The notes: generated by a model from the letters alone, not told the origin. Counted from the first letter of the stretch, positions 15,862 through 25,409 are shown. The stretch: DNA of 64,000 bases from Candidatus Obscuribacterales bacterium (GCA_019637435.1 JAHBVO010000002.1:593519-657518); one strand, 5' to 3'. Numbers and translations are program-made.

Positions 15862-16476
15862 ATGAGAAAATTTGTTCTAGCTCTATTCGCAACTCTCTGT
15901 CTGGCATTGGCAGTATCTCCGGCGTATGCACAGGACGGCAGCTATCAAAATTACCTCGTGCCGGTTCCGACCGCCGAGGATTTAAATTGCGCTGCGCAGC
16001 CTGCTAACCAGTACTACAATCCTGCTCAGCAGCCTCAATTTAATCAGATGGTATCGCCGGCACAGGTTCCATGGGGAAATCCCGGGCAAGCATTTGATCA
16101 GAGTGGAATGCAGCAGCAGTTTGTAAACCAAACGCAAGTTCCGCAGGGCATGACGCCATACCAGCAGCAAGAAGCTGCTCTTGAACAGGCGCAGATGGCT
16201 CAGCAAATGGACGACCGAAAGCAAGCGGACGAGACTTTCCGTATGTCTAGCCAGTTTAATGAGAAGAAAAAGGATTCGAACTGGGACCACAACAAATCCA
16301 ACAAAGGCAAGGCTGTCGCAAGTGGGCTCGGTCGGCTGGTGAAGGGTAGCATGCGTTACGCCGTTCCGGCGGCTGGAACAGTCGGCTCTGTTTATCTGCT
16401 AAGAGCTGCATTCGGTGGCAATGGCATGATGATGATGCCGATGGGTGGTGGCATGATGGTAGTGCCCGGTCGCTAA
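15862..16476 (+). CDS. Secreted Gln-rich protein of unknown function
   Basis: It starts with a clear signal peptide (FVLALFATLCLALAVSPAYA, cleavage after AYA). The mature part is Gln/Pro/Asn-rich up to about residue 125 (AQQPQFNQM, MTPYQQQEAALEQAQMAQQM), then basic, then has a hydrophobic segment (AVPAAGTVGSVYLLRAAFGG) and a Met/Gly tail (GMMMMPMGGGMMVVPGR). This fits a periplasmic or surface protein that may insert in a membrane by its C-terminus. No family recognised. Confidence 0.7.
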   Translation: MRKFVLALFATLCLALAVSPAYAQDGSYQNYLVPVPTAEDLNCAAQPANQYYNPAQQPQFNQMVSPAQVPWGNPGQAFDQSGMQQQFVNQTQVPQGMTPYQQQEAALEQAQMAQQMDDRKQADETFRMSSQFNEKKKDSNWDHNKSNKGKAVASGLGRLVKGSMRYAVPAAGTVGSVYLLRAAFGGNGMMMMPMGGGMMVVPGR

Positions 16477-16518
16477 GCGACAAGCAAGTTTTACAGCAAA
16501 AGTTCTGACGCAACATTG

Positions 16519-17034
16519 CTATTCTGCGATGGTATCACCAATGATGCTTTTCAAAACTCGTTCCATCTCGCGTTCGTTTCTTCTACTCATCGCAGAGCAG
16601 AGACCGAGGAAACCCGATGCGCCTGCGAGGAAAGCGAGAGCCAGAGTTACGAGTTCCAGTCGATAATCAGAGACGCCACTATAGATGATGGCTGTAATCC
16701 CTGTGAGTAGAACAACACTCATTAACGCAAACCAGATGCCGAAGATGACTTTGACGGCTGGCTTGATTGAGAACGTGTAATAAACTACGGTTCCAAACCT
16801 TTCCTCATTAACGACGCCAAATAGAGAGCGGGCGAAAGGGTTGCTCAGAGAATGTTTTGGAGCTATAACAAATCGCTTGCCTGTGACGGAGATCGCGAAC
16901 TTTGCTCCTGCTTCGCTCGAATACAGGGCTGCTAACGAATCCAAGATTTCTTGCTGTGGCCTGTGGCAAGAGACCAATGTTGTCTCCGATGTAGCCGATT
17001 CAGGCGGCGCTATTGCTTGAGTATTCGCGGTCAT
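16519..17034 (-). CDS. Two-helix membrane protein of unknown function
   Basis: A 171-residue protein with a polar N-terminal domain of about 85 residues and two membrane helices (AVKVIFGIWFALMSVVLLTG and LVTLALAFLAGASGFLGLCS). A basic C-terminal tail follows. The start is ATG 17034, with GGGGA about 5 bases upstream; TTG 17049 is less likely. It diverges from the gene at 17205. Not recognised. Confidence 0.65.
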   Translation of the reverse strand: MTANTQAIAPPESATSETTLVSCHRPQQEILDSLAALYSSEAGAKFAISVTGKRFVIAPKHSLSNPFARSLFGVVNEERFGTVVYYTFSIKPAVKVIFGIWFALMSVVLLTGITAIIYSGVSDYRLELVTLALAFLAGASGFLGLCSAMSRRNEREMERVLKSIIGDTIAE

Positions 17035-17204
17035 TTTGTCCCCTGGCAATCCCGAAATGCGGCTCGGTGCCTGCCGAATTCGAGAGAATTGTACAGTATT
17101 GTTTTGATATTCCGCTCAAAGTTGTCCTGTCAAGTGTATCGTTAGTTTGCATTCTATTTAAGATAAACTGTTTGAAGATAGCTCGGGGGACGCTTAAAAA
17201 AGAT

Positions 17205-18083
17205 ATGCTTTCCACTTTCAACCATTTGAGTATTAAACCGGAACGCGCAGCTGCAGCGCTTCTAAGCTGCCTCATTATTTTCGGTGTTTCAATCGTCGGA
17301 CCAGATGCAGCGATCGCTGAGGGAAGTGAATGGAGTGGAGTTACATCTGTAACCGGCAACTCTTCGAATCCGAATTCAAAAAACGCGGGCGACGGAAATA
17401 AAACGGTTTCGCCTGCTGCCGCGAGCGGTTCCAATCCGGCGGGCGGCGGTTCACCGGACGCCTCGACTACTCCTGGTAATGCTTCTGCAGAGCCGACCAC
17501 GCCTAAAGAGTCAAATGCTGTTCCAGTATGGGACGGGTCCGGAGCGAACCCGAACACTCCGACCGTCGCGCCAGCGGTCCCGGCGAAAGCTCCTGTTGGA
17601 GACGGACGTCCGCAAATTGCGCTTCAGATGCCGCCACCGAAGCAACTCGCCTATATGCTCAGGATGAACGAACCAGCGGCGCGGTCCAGGATAAAAATCG
17701 CAACCGATCGTTGCCGCCAGCACCTCGCCAAAGCCGGCATGGATGCGAACATTGATGTTGATGACGCGATGGAACTCAGTAAGCCCGTTATAAACATCTA
17801 TCTGAAAAAGAGCGTCGGCGACAACATTCTGGCTCACGGATTTTGTATGCAAGCCTTCCTGATGCAGTATCAAAGGAAGCCAAGCGGGCGGGTCGAACCC
17901 GTTCGCTGTGCCCGGATCGGTGAGTCTCCCGAGATTTATTCAGGTGCCGACTGGGAGGACAAAGTAGTAACTCTCGTTGATGCATATATCAGCGCGCGTC
18001 ACCACCAACTCAAGGCAGCCGCGAGTTGCAAAGCTGGCGCAGCCAAAGGCAAGCCTGGCTCTGTAAAAGGAAAGAAGAAGTAG
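17205..18083 (+). CDS. Secreted protein of unknown function
   Basis: The N-terminus has a signal-like segment (RAAAALLSCLIIFGVSIVGP, possible cleavage after AIA). A Ser/Gly/Pro/Asn-rich stretch of about 110 residues follows, probably disordered. The C-terminal 140 residues are a compact domain with three cysteines (TDRCRQHL, HGFCMQAF, VRCARIG) and end in a Lys-rich tail. ATG 17205 is chosen because it starts the signal segment and leaves 170 bases to the divergent gene; the frame is open further upstream. The domain is not recognised. Confidence 0.65.
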   Translation: MLSTFNHLSIKPERAAAALLSCLIIFGVSIVGPDAAIAEGSEWSGVTSVTGNSSNPNSKNAGDGNKTVSPAAASGSNPAGGGSPDASTTPGNASAEPTTPKESNAVPVWDGSGANPNTPTVAPAVPAKAPVGDGRPQIALQMPPPKQLAYMLRMNEPAARSRIKIATDRCRQHLAKAGMDANIDVDDAMELSKPVINIYLKKSVGDNILAHGFCMQAFLMQYQRKPSGRVEPVRCARIGESPEIYSGADWEDKVVTLVDAYISARHHQLKAAASCKAGAAKGKPGSVKGKKK

Positions 18084-18146
18084 ACTTGCGCTCTGGTAGA
18101 ATGACTGCGTGGTTCATCTGAAGCCTGGAAGGGCTGTGGTAAGTTT

Positions 18147-18689
18147 ATGTCGACAAATATCGTTCTAACTGGTGTTGGCCGTGACCGCGTAGGCATTGTC
18201 GCCGAACTCTCGCAGGTGTTGTTTGAATTTGGTTGCAATCTTCTTGATTCGAGCATGACGCTTCTTCGGGGTGAGTTTGCCGTAATTTTGATGGCGCAAC
18301 TTCCTGAGACACATTCTCTGGACCAGTTGAAGGAGCGACTCGGTCATGCTGAAGGCGCGCTTGGGATGAACGTTTTCGTTCGTGAGCTATCCGATGCCAG
18401 TCTCGATGAGGATGAAGACGCTGGCTTGCCTTTTATCGTATCTGTCTATGGTGGCGATAAGCCTGGTATCGTCGCCGGTATCACAAAGGAACTGTCGCGA
18501 ATTGGCGCAAATATCACGGACGTCGAAACGAAGAAGACCAAAGCCGAAAAACCGATTTTTATGATGATTCTGGAAATCACGCTTCCTGAAAGCGTTTCCG
18601 AGCAGCAGTTGCGCGATGAACTGGGACGGGTTTCCAAAGAGCTCGGTGTCGACTTGAGCATTCGAGCCATTGAGGTCGTGGAGCTTTAA
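18147..18689 (+). CDS. Two-ACT-domain regulatory protein (GcvR-like)
   Basis: Two ACT domains fill the protein: residues 3-75 (VLTGVGRDRVGIVAELSQVL) and 93-175 (VSVYGGDKPGIVAGITKELS). The order and length match the GcvR-type proteins, which in Enterobacteria control the glycine cleavage regulator GcvA. ACT domains bind amino acids. Here no glycine-cleavage gene is close, so the role is open. The def start follows 1 base after its stop, so the two are co-transcribed. Confidence 0.85.
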   Translation: MSTNIVLTGVGRDRVGIVAELSQVLFEFGCNLLDSSMTLLRGEFAVILMAQLPETHSLDQLKERLGHAEGALGMNVFVRELSDASLDEDEDAGLPFIVSVYGGDKPGIVAGITKELSRIGANITDVETKKTKAEKPIFMMILEITLPESVSEQQLRDELGRVSKELGVDLSIRAIEVVEL

Positions 18690-18690
18690 G

Positions 18691-19260
18691 ATGGCGATAC
18701 TACCTGTCCTTGTCTATCCTGACCCTGAACTCAAAAAGGTTTCCGAACCAGTAGACTTCAACGAAGATTTGAGCGAAGTTCTGAAAGACCTTTTGGAAAC
18801 TATGTATGATGCGCCTGGTTGTGTGGGTTTAGCCGCTCCACAGTGCGGAATTCACAAACGAATTTTAATAGTCGACGCCTCGAGAAATCCGAAAGTGGAA
18901 TCTAAGTATGGATTGATGATTATCATCAATCCGATCATCGAGTATTCGGAAGGCGAAGTGTTGGCGCGCGAAGGCTGTCTCAGTCTGCCGGATTTGACTG
19001 CGAATGTGAAACGCGCTCAAAAGATCCGCGCGCGTTTTTGGAATGAGAATGGAGAGGAAAGAGAAATCGAGGTTTCGGATTTCGAGGCGAGAGTAGTACT
19101 GCACGAACTAGATCACCTCGATGGAATCTTATTCTTGGACCGCGTCTCATCACTGAAGACGGATGTTTTTCGCCGCAAACAGTACATGAAGAAAGAAGAC
19201 AAAGCCAAAGATAAGCCTGCAGTTCCGCAGACGAATGCGCCCGAAACGGCTGGCAGTTAG
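18691..19260 (+). CDS. def: Peptide deformylase
   Basis: Removes the formyl group from the first Met of new proteins; metal enzyme of the cytoplasm. All three signature motifs are present: GCVGLAAPQ, EGCLS (metal ligand Cys96) and HELDH (ligands His138 and His142, catalytic Glu139). The length of 189 residues is usual, with a charged Lys/Pro C-terminal extension. The start is ATG 18691, with GGAG 8 bases before it inside the end of the upstream gene; a TTG at 18670 would overlap that gene. Confidence 0.97.
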   Translation: MAILPVLVYPDPELKKVSEPVDFNEDLSEVLKDLLETMYDAPGCVGLAAPQCGIHKRILIVDASRNPKVESKYGLMIIINPIIEYSEGEVLAREGCLSLPDLTANVKRAQKIRARFWNENGEEREIEVSDFEARVVLHELDHLDGILFLDRVSSLKTDVFRRKQYMKKEDKAKDKPAVPQTNAPETAGS

Positions 19261-19269
19261 AAGTTCCCG

Positions 19270-19863
19270 TTACTTGCTGAGTGGTGGCATAACGACACCG
19301 TCCAGTATGTGAATGATGCCATTGCTGCAGGGAACATCAACGGTTTGAATCAATGCTTCATCAGCATACATGTTGCCACCGCGTTCGCTTATTGTGATCT
19401 CGTGACCCTCAAGTGTTTTGAACTTCTTGTTTTTCTTGAGAGCGTCGGAGTCGAACTTTCCTTCTACTACCGTATATTCAAGTACCTGGCGCAATTTCTT
19501 CTTGTTCGCGAATAGCGACATTACATCTTCATCCGGCATGCGTTTGAAACCGTGATCGCAGATCGCGAAAACTGTGAATGGTCCGTTATTTTTTAGTTTC
19601 TTATCCAGGTCGAATGCCTGGACCAAGCCGTCGAGCAGTGTTACGAAGCGCGTAACCTCGTTGTCTTTAAGAGTGTTGATGATGTCTTTAGGGGCTCGCT
19701 CGAATCCCTCTTTATTAGAGTATCGCGTCGTTTTTGTCGCTGCGATTAGCAGGCGGTTCTTTGTCGAAAAACTTCGTTCCGATTTTGATTCGGCCGAGCC
19801 GACGCTGAATAAAACAAATCCTGCGGCTAGTATGCCTGCGACAATTCTACTCGGTTTAAACAT
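19270..19863 (-). CDS. Secreted fasciclin (FAS1) domain protein
   Basis: A signal peptide (RIVAGILAAGFVLFSVGSAES) is followed by one FAS1 domain: INTLKDNEVTRFVTLLDGLV, NNGPFTVFAICDHGFKRMP, LRQVLEYTVVEGKF, LKTLEGHEITISERGG-type strand, and the closing IHILDGVVMPP. FAS1 domains mediate adhesion at the cell surface. ATG 19863 has AAGGGAG 6 bases upstream; the frame open to 19911 lacks this. It is the last gene of a leftward series. Confidence 0.9.
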   Translation of the reverse strand: MFKPSRIVAGILAAGFVLFSVGSAESKSERSFSTKNRLLIAATKTTRYSNKEGFERAPKDIINTLKDNEVTRFVTLLDGLVQAFDLDKKLKNNGPFTVFAICDHGFKRMPDEDVMSLFANKKKLRQVLEYTVVEGKFDSDALKKNKKFKTLEGHEITISERGGNMYADEALIQTVDVPCSNGIIHILDGVVMPPLSK

Positions 19864-19933
19864 TAGAAACTCCCTTGAGGGCTCGACCAAATACTTACCC
19901 GATCTGTACAACTGTTAATTCATCGGTTCTGTT

Positions 19934-20512
19934 TCACAATAGTAATTTTTCCAGTGTCATTGCAAAAGCGTCAAACGGGCGCCCTTCGGAATCGAAGGAT
20001 GCTAACTTGGCATATCCGAGTTTTTCATGGGCATGAATTGAACGTTGATTGCTTTGTGAAACGAGTGTGAGTGCGATGGTGTAATTTTTCAGCGCCTCCT
20101 GTTTCAACAGCGCATACATACGCTGCATAATGCCCTGTCCTCGGAAATTTCTGGATATGCAGATTGGACCGCAGACAATCGCTTCCCTGGCTGATATCGT
20201 TTTCCCTTCCACGGTTTTCCCTTCAAGCACAGCTATCATGCGCGCTGCAAGCGGATTCTTGCGAATGTTGTAATCGCAGGATTGGGCGAAAAGAACACCC
20301 GCTGTTTCTTCAGATGAAACAGCGACAACTGTAATGCCATTCTCCGTCATCTCTCTGACTTCATCCAGAGAAAAGCGAACTGAGATGAATCCGTCTTTGA
20401 CGTCTTCGTCTGCCAGTGCTCCTCGGTAATTCTCATCGAGTAGCGTCAAGGCTCCATGTAGGTCCTTGTCGGAAGCGGTTCTATATAGTATTTCCTGCGC
20501 CTTTGAATCCAT
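19934..20512 (-). CDS. GNAT-family N-acetyltransferase
   Basis: The acetyl-CoA site is visible as GPICISRNFRGQGIMQRMY (R-x-x-G-x-G type), followed by LTLVSQSNQRSIHAHEKLGY, the usual last helix of the fold. The substrate is unknown. The start is ATG 20512 with AGAGGA 8 bases upstream. It lies between the pseudouridine synthase (37 bases) and the FAS1 gene (70 bases), all leftward and possibly one operon. Confidence 0.85.
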   Translation of the reverse strand: MDSKAQEILYRTASDKDLHGALTLLDENYRGALADEDVKDGFISVRFSLDEVREMTENGITVVAVSSEETAGVLFAQSCDYNIRKNPLAARMIAVLEGKTVEGKTISAREAIVCGPICISRNFRGQGIMQRMYALLKQEALKNYTIALTLVSQSNQRSIHAHEKLGYAKLASFDSEGRPFDAFAMTLEKLLL

Positions 20513-20549
20513 CAGTCGTTCCTCTTAAATAAAAACCGTTGGCGTACCT

Positions 20550-21206
20550 TCAGCCAAACAGTTTTCTCACTTCCTCCAGATTGAGTTCTGTCCACTCGCC
20601 AGGTGCGAGTTTTAAATCACCAAGGGTTAGTGAACCAATCGACCAGCGAACCAACCTCAAGGTCGGGTGACCGACCGCTGCTGTCATGCGACGCACCTGG
20701 CGGTTTTTACCTTCAGTGAGAGTCAAACTTATCCAGCTTGTTGGAATATTTTTTCTGATTCGGATAGGCACCGTTCGCGGTGGCAAGTCCGGCTCTCCAT
20801 TTATCCGATGGGCGCGACAGGGCTTCGTCATTCTACCCTGCACTACCACGCCGCGCCGCAATTCATCTAGCGCTTCCTCGGTCGCTTCGTTGTCGACTTG
20901 AACCCAATAGGTCCGTTCATGCTCATTCTCAGGGTCAAGAAGAGCGTTGTTCAATCGACTGTCATCGCTAAGTATGAGAAGACCTTCGCTATCTGAATCT
21001 AACCGGCCAACTGGATAGACGTCCTTGGGAAAGTCGAAGTTCGCAAGAGATTCTTGTTGATCGTTTTCCGGAGGCGTAAACTGCGTGACCACGTTGAACG
21101 GCTTAAAGAATGCCAGGTAAAGTCGTTCATTTGACGGTTCGAACTTTCTCGCCCGTTTCTGTTTTTGCTCGAACGTCTTGCGTCCGCCTCGGCCGTACCT
21201 ATTCAC
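20550..21206 (-). CDS. rRNA pseudouridine synthase (RsuA/RluE family)
   Basis: Converts a uridine of rRNA to pseudouridine. The catalytic aspartate lies in PVGRLDSDSEGLLILSDD, and the family's KNRQVRRM motif follows near residue 170 (LTEGKNRQVRRMTAAVGHP). There is no S4 domain before the catalytic part; instead a short basic leader (RYGRGGRKTFEQKQKRARKF). This build matches RluE, but the exact target cannot be read from sequence. The start is GTG 21206, 2 bases after the stop of the hydrolase gene. Confidence 0.9.
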   Translation of the reverse strand: MNRYGRGGRKTFEQKQKRARKFEPSNERLYLAFFKPFNVVTQFTPPENDQQESLANFDFPKDVYPVGRLDSDSEGLLILSDDSRLNNALLDPENEHERTYWVQVDNEATEEALDELRRGVVVQGRMTKPCRAHRINGEPDLPPRTVPIRIRKNIPTSWISLTLTEGKNRQVRRMTAAVGHPTLRLVRWSIGSLTLGDLKLAPGEWTELNLEEVRKLFG

Positions 21207-21208
21207 GA

Positions 21209-22420
21209 CTAATTCTCAACGCCATCGCCCGAGCCCTCCGCCTCTTGCTCAGCAGGAACGCCACTCTGGTTTCCAAATGCCAGAGCGGCCACCTCCGTCG
21301 CAATCTTATACACCGGAGGCTTGCGTAGGTTGCAGAGAGCGACAACGCAACTGTTTTTCTCCGGCAAAAGAATTATGGTTGAGGCGACACCAGGGACGCC
21401 ACCATTCATTGAAACCGTTCTTGCATTACCGTAAAGAGGTGCAATTTTCGAAGCCCACCCGAAAGCCCACTTCGATGGTTCACCGGTGGTCAATGGTGGA
21501 CGTTCATACCAAAGGGTTTGATACGCCGCCGGTGAAAGTACTTTTCTGCTCAAGAGCGCTTCAGCGTATTTCAGCATGTCATCGGAAGTGCTTTCAAGCA
21601 TCCCCGCGGAAAACTGGGCTGCTGGATTCATGAATGGTATAGGGTGTGGTGGCACGGACCCGTTATTGTCGCCGTAAACCTGCGCGATCAGCCCCGATTG
21701 AGCCAGGGTTACTATCGTACCGGTGTTGCTCATTCCGAAGGGAACAAGCATCGTTTCACTCACATAATCCAGATACGGTTTGCCGGTCACGCTCTCGATT
21801 ACCGAACCGAGCAAACGATAACTGTAATTGGAATACAGATATTTAGAGCCGGGTTCGGAAACCAGCGGTGTGTGCACGAGTTGGTCGAACTGCTGAGCCC
21901 AGGGTCTCTGTTCTCCGATGTTACTCGGAACACCGGCGACCATCGAAGCCAGCTGGCGAATGGTGAGCTTCTTATACTCATCGCCCAGGTTTCGAAGGTA
22001 TTTCTCTAGCAGATCATCAAGTCCGATCATGCCCTTGTCTACAAGCGAAAGTAGGCAGAAGGCGGTGAATGTCTTGGTTACTGACGCGAGCCCGAATGCT
22101 GTTTGATTTGTTGCCGGACGTTGTTGCTCTACGTTTTGAAAACCGTAAGAGTTGTGGATGATCAGTCGCCCGTTTTTCACTACGGAGATGGCATAGCCTG
22201 GAATGTTTTGCTCTCGCAGACGTTGAACGATCAGGCTATCGATTTCGCGTCTTAGCGTCGCGCCTTCATCAGCGGTATTACCTGCAGTGCCTGCTGCGAA
22301 CTGACCAGGCGCCTGAACAGGCCTGATGAGGTCCTGAGCCTGCGCCGCATCAGGCGAGCTGCAAGCAGCCGTTGCGATTAGCAACACCGCCGCCAGTCGA
22401 AAAACCCGTTGCCGCGACAT
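21209..22420 (-). CDS. Exported serine hydrolase of the class C beta-lactamase family
   Basis: A penicillin-binding-protein fold with the active-site block FGLASVTKTFTAF (Ser-x-x-Lys) and the YSN block (KYLYSNYSYRLLGSVIE). An export signal is seen at MSRQRVFRLAAVLLIATAA, with cleavage likely after AQA. Family members are esterases or peptidases as often as beta-lactamases, so antibiotic resistance should not be assumed. ATG 22420 is chosen because the signal begins there, with GAGG 10 bases before; ATG 22486 is an alternative. Its stop is 2 bases from the next gene's start. Confidence 0.85.
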   Translation of the reverse strand: MSRQRVFRLAAVLLIATAACSSPDAAQAQDLIRPVQAPGQFAAGTAGNTADEGATLRREIDSLIVQRLREQNIPGYAISVVKNGRLIIHNSYGFQNVEQQRPATNQTAFGLASVTKTFTAFCLLSLVDKGMIGLDDLLEKYLRNLGDEYKKLTIRQLASMVAGVPSNIGEQRPWAQQFDQLVHTPLVSEPGSKYLYSNYSYRLLGSVIESVTGKPYLDYVSETMLVPFGMSNTGTIVTLAQSGLIAQVYGDNNGSVPPHPIPFMNPAAQFSAGMLESTSDDMLKYAEALLSRKVLSPAAYQTLWYERPPLTTGEPSKWAFGWASKIAPLYGNARTVSMNGGVPGVASTIILLPEKNSCVVALCNLRKPPVYKIATEVAALAFGNQSGVPAEQEAEGSGDGVEN

Positions 22421-23105
22421 TGTGTGAAACCTCGTTGATAATCGATGCGACTCCATACACGGCGTCGAACCTTGGACGGATTTCATTATCCCATGAGATT
22501 AGCGTTTAAATGTCAGTTTGCTTTTCTTCGGCATTGTCGCGCAAAGAATTCGGTACGCCGTATGGATTGGACGGAGGCTGCAACGCATCATTAAATCCTA
22601 AAGGCGACTCGGCTGTGCGCAGTCTTTTCGTGGCATTCGAAAGTGGAGGCGAGACTACCGTTTGTCTTGTCAGTTTTACGCACCACTGGCGGTGCGTCCT
22701 TTGCGCTTCGAGAATTCGCGGAGCCCAGGGAGCGAGGTGAGCCACACTGCTCAGATCGATTATTTCGATCGTTTCAGCCAACGAGTCGACAATCGAAGAA
22801 CCGCTTTGCGGCTCAGTCTTTGATTGAGAATCTCGAGTGGAAGGCATATTTCAGTGTTTGGCGAACCGTTGGCTGGACCGCACAATGCGGTCCAGAGTGG
22901 GCTCACCGTCCCCGTCAATTATATGCGGTGCGATTTGCACGCACCGCTTAAACTTCGTATGCATGTATCCTAAATTCGGATTGCATCGAAGTCAATGCAA
23001 CAAAACATTTCTGAGAGAATGTTCGGGATGTGTATATGTTATCGTTTCGCGCGACATATGAATCCGATCTGTGATGTGCGTGTAGAAGCTATCACGGTGT
23101 TGAAA
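22421..23105. other. Intergenic region between ligD and the hydrolase gene
   Basis: About 600 bases with no gene I can support. A minus-strand open frame (22506-22847) has an ATG but no ribosome site and no recognisable pattern. The region contains two strong hairpins, listed separately. Confidence 0.35.
22873..22947. repeat. Pair of strong GC-rich hairpins
   Basis: The first is CTGGACCGCA-CAA-TGCGGTCCAG (22873-22895), a perfect 10-bp stem. The second is GCGGTGCG-ATTTGCA-CGCACCGC (22925-22947), a perfect 8-bp stem. Both share a GCGGT core, as REP-type elements do. They lie about 160 bases after the ligD stop and could end or protect its transcript. No T-run follows on either strand. Confidence 0.5.
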
Positions 23106-25409
23106 TCAGTTTTTTCGAAGAAGGATCATCAAGTCTTTGCGATGGTCAGGCCAATCGGACCACAGATCCCCAATGCGGTTTAAACGCTCCGGTAATGTCG
23201 ACATGGTATGGTGAATCGGCAACTCCGTCCCCAGTTCGTCCCATCTCAGCGGCGTTGATACCGCCTGCTCTTGCACAAGGCGTGGTGAGTATGGTGCGAT
23301 TAAGGTTTTCCCTTTGCAATTGGGACTTACATCTATAAGAATTTTTCGTTCTCGCTTGGCTGCGATCGGATCGAGTGAGACGCTATTGCTGTGCTTGTTG
23401 AGAACGAACTTACTGATAATCTCTGCGAGCATTCTGACCTCATCATGTTCCAAAGTGTTCTCTATTGGAACAAAGACATGCAATCCATTTCGACCTGATG
23501 TTTTCAAATAGCAGTGCAGGGAAACCGTTTCCAGCGCTTCTTTAAGCCATACCGCAGCTTCCGAGACTCTGAGAAATGCATCTTTTCTATATAGACGTTT
23601 GTCCTTTTTCTCATCATCGAAGTGAAGGTCCAGATCGAAAACCATGAAGTCCGGTTTTTTGCCAGGATCAGCCAGAGTTAACCTCGATAGCCAGACGTGG
23701 TGCTCCATCACACCATGCTGTGAATACCACAATAAAGATGCGAAGTTGTTGCACATCGCCACTTCGGTCTCATCATCGTGTTGTCTGTCTATAAAACATG
23801 TTTCTACAAAATCCGGAATTGGAAAGTTCCAATGTTTCTGGTAGAAGCTTTTGCCCTTGAGCCCATCCGGAGAGCGCACCACCGATAGTGGTCTATCCTG
23901 AAGATATCCAAGAGAATACGGTGCTGTAACCGCGATGTAGCGAAGAAAGTCTCTCTTTGTGACTACCGGAAGACCAGCGGATGCTGGCCACATTACTTTG
24001 TTGAGATGCGAAAACTCGATAGTATCTCCGTTAACGACTGCTTCCATTTTGTCGTCATTCTTCGTAGCCTCAAGCTGTGCAGCAACCGCTGCACACGCTG
24101 CTTTCTGTTCGCTGGAAACTTGTTTGAATGGAACCACTACGGCATCGTATATCGACTGTCTTTCGGCAACTCGCGGTTCTTTGCTTCGCGATTTTGCGGC
24201 CGTGGTTTTAACTTTCTTTGATTTCGGTGCAGTTTTAGCAACTGCGCTGGTTCCGACCTTGGCGGATTTCTTACGTCCGGGTTTAACCGAGCCATTGGGA
24301 AGCGCCGCGCCTTCGAGTGTCAGCGTCAGCTGCGTCGGCTTCGTTGGAACATACTTTTCCGGATCTATTTGAACGATTGCCTGGGGCGCGCGCCTCACAA
24401 GGCGGACTTCCTCCGGACATTTATCTTCTCTGACGCGAAGAAACACTGGTGCTCGCAAATGATTATCGAAAGTCCAGTCCATGAACTTTATTTCGATCAC
24501 GATTTGTGGTCTCAGCCAGGTGACTTCCTTCTTTTCGTCAGGTCGTTTTACAAAAGGATGCTTGTCAATTTTGTGAGGTTCCATCCGGCGGCACATGTCT
24601 CTTAAGAGCCTCTCGTCGAAGCCGGTTCCTACACTTCCGCAGTAAACAAAATTGCAGTCATCGTCGTATGACCCGAGCAGCAAGGCGCCAAATGTGGGGC
24701 TTCGTCCTCCCTGACCTCTGGTGAATCCGCCCACGACGAATTCGTCTGTTTGTTGAGCCTTCACTTTTATCCATTGTGGTGAACGTCTGCCCGGTTCATA
24801 AAGGCTGTCCAGGCTTTTGGCCACTATACCCTCGAAGCCGTTATCCACGCAGACTTCGTATGCTGCCATGCCATCGTTCTCAAACGCTGTAAGGTGTCTG
24901 ATGTGCTCAGACTCGAGCAGAATTTCTCTAAGCACCGACTTGCGGTTTGATAGCTTACAGCCAGTGAGATCAATGCCGTCAACTTCCACGATGTCGAAGG
25001 CGAAGAAGAAGGCCGGAACAGCTTTCTCCGCACGTTCGATGTCAGCGCTGCGAATCAGGTTCATCCGCTGCTGCAGATGCTGAAACGAGGGGCGACCAAG
25101 TTCATTCAAGGCGATAATTTCGCCGTCAATTATCGCGTCCCGAGAGCAGAGCTTCGAAATTTCGTTTGCGATCAGCGGATACTGGTTGGTTATTTCGAGA
25201 GCTCGCCGGGAGTAGATTTTGCAGACACCACCTCGAATAACGATGATAGCTCTCATTCCATCAAGTTTTGGTTCAAAAATCCAGCCTGCGCGCGCGAAAT
25301 TATGCTCCGGCAAACTCGCCAACATCGGCGTGAATTTGTTTGCGGTGATAACCGAGCGTCGAGCACCAGGAATTTTTGAAGCGTCGAGCATTCCAGGAAC
25401 CACTAGCAT
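23106..25409 (-). CDS. ligD: Non-homologous end joining DNA ligase LigD (ligase + polymerase domains)
   Basis: Joins double-strand breaks together with Ku. The ATP-dependent ligase domain comes first, with the nucleotidyl lysine in IFEPKLDGMRA (Lys48) and the later VVGGFTRGQGGRSPTFGALLLG and OB-fold region. A Lys/Ala-rich linker of about 100 residues follows, then the primase-polymerase domain (FSHLNKVMWP, DRPLSVVRSPDGLKGKSFYQ, catalytic FDLDLHFDD). The phosphoesterase domain found in many LigD proteins is missing. The start codon directly follows the ku stop (TAG-ATG), so translation is coupled. Confidence 0.95.
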   Translation of the reverse strand: MLVVPGMLDASKIPGARRSVITANKFTPMLASLPEHNFARAGWIFEPKLDGMRAIIVIRGGVCKIYSRRALEITNQYPLIANEISKLCSRDAIIDGEIIALNELGRPSFQHLQQRMNLIRSADIERAEKAVPAFFFAFDIVEVDGIDLTGCKLSNRKSVLREILLESEHIRHLTAFENDGMAAYEVCVDNGFEGIVAKSLDSLYEPGRRSPQWIKVKAQQTDEFVVGGFTRGQGGRSPTFGALLLGSYDDDCNFVYCGSVGTGFDERLLRDMCRRMEPHKIDKHPFVKRPDEKKEVTWLRPQIVIEIKFMDWTFDNHLRAPVFLRVREDKCPEEVRLVRRAPQAIVQIDPEKYVPTKPTQLTLTLEGAALPNGSVKPGRKKSAKVGTSAVAKTAPKSKKVKTTAAKSRSKEPRVAERQSIYDAVVVPFKQVSSEQKAACAAVAAQLEATKNDDKMEAVVNGDTIEFSHLNKVMWPASAGLPVVTKRDFLRYIAVTAPYSLGYLQDRPLSVVRSPDGLKGKSFYQKHWNFPIPDFVETCFIDRQHDDETEVAMCNNFASLLWYSQHGVMEHHVWLSRLTLADPGKKPDFMVFDLDLHFDDEKKDKRLYRKDAFLRVSEAAVWLKEALETVSLHCYLKTSGRNGLHVFVPIENTLEHDEVRMLAEIISKFVLNKHSNSVSLDPIAAKRERKILIDVSPNCKGKTLIAPYSPRLVQEQAVSTPLRWDELGTELPIHHTMSTLPERLNRIGDLWSDWPDHRKDLMILLRKN

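Noticed and set aside
17889..17901. CGGGTCGAACCCG, like a tRNA T-arm
   Set aside because: It lies inside a well-supported coding region and no cloverleaf can be built around it.
21209..22420. Antibiotic-resistance beta-lactamase
   Set aside because: The class C fold family includes many esterases and peptidases; nothing here indicates resistance.
22506..22847. Minus-strand open frame of 113 codons
   Set aside because: Has an ATG but no ribosome site and no recognisable features; kept only as a remark in the intergenic entry.
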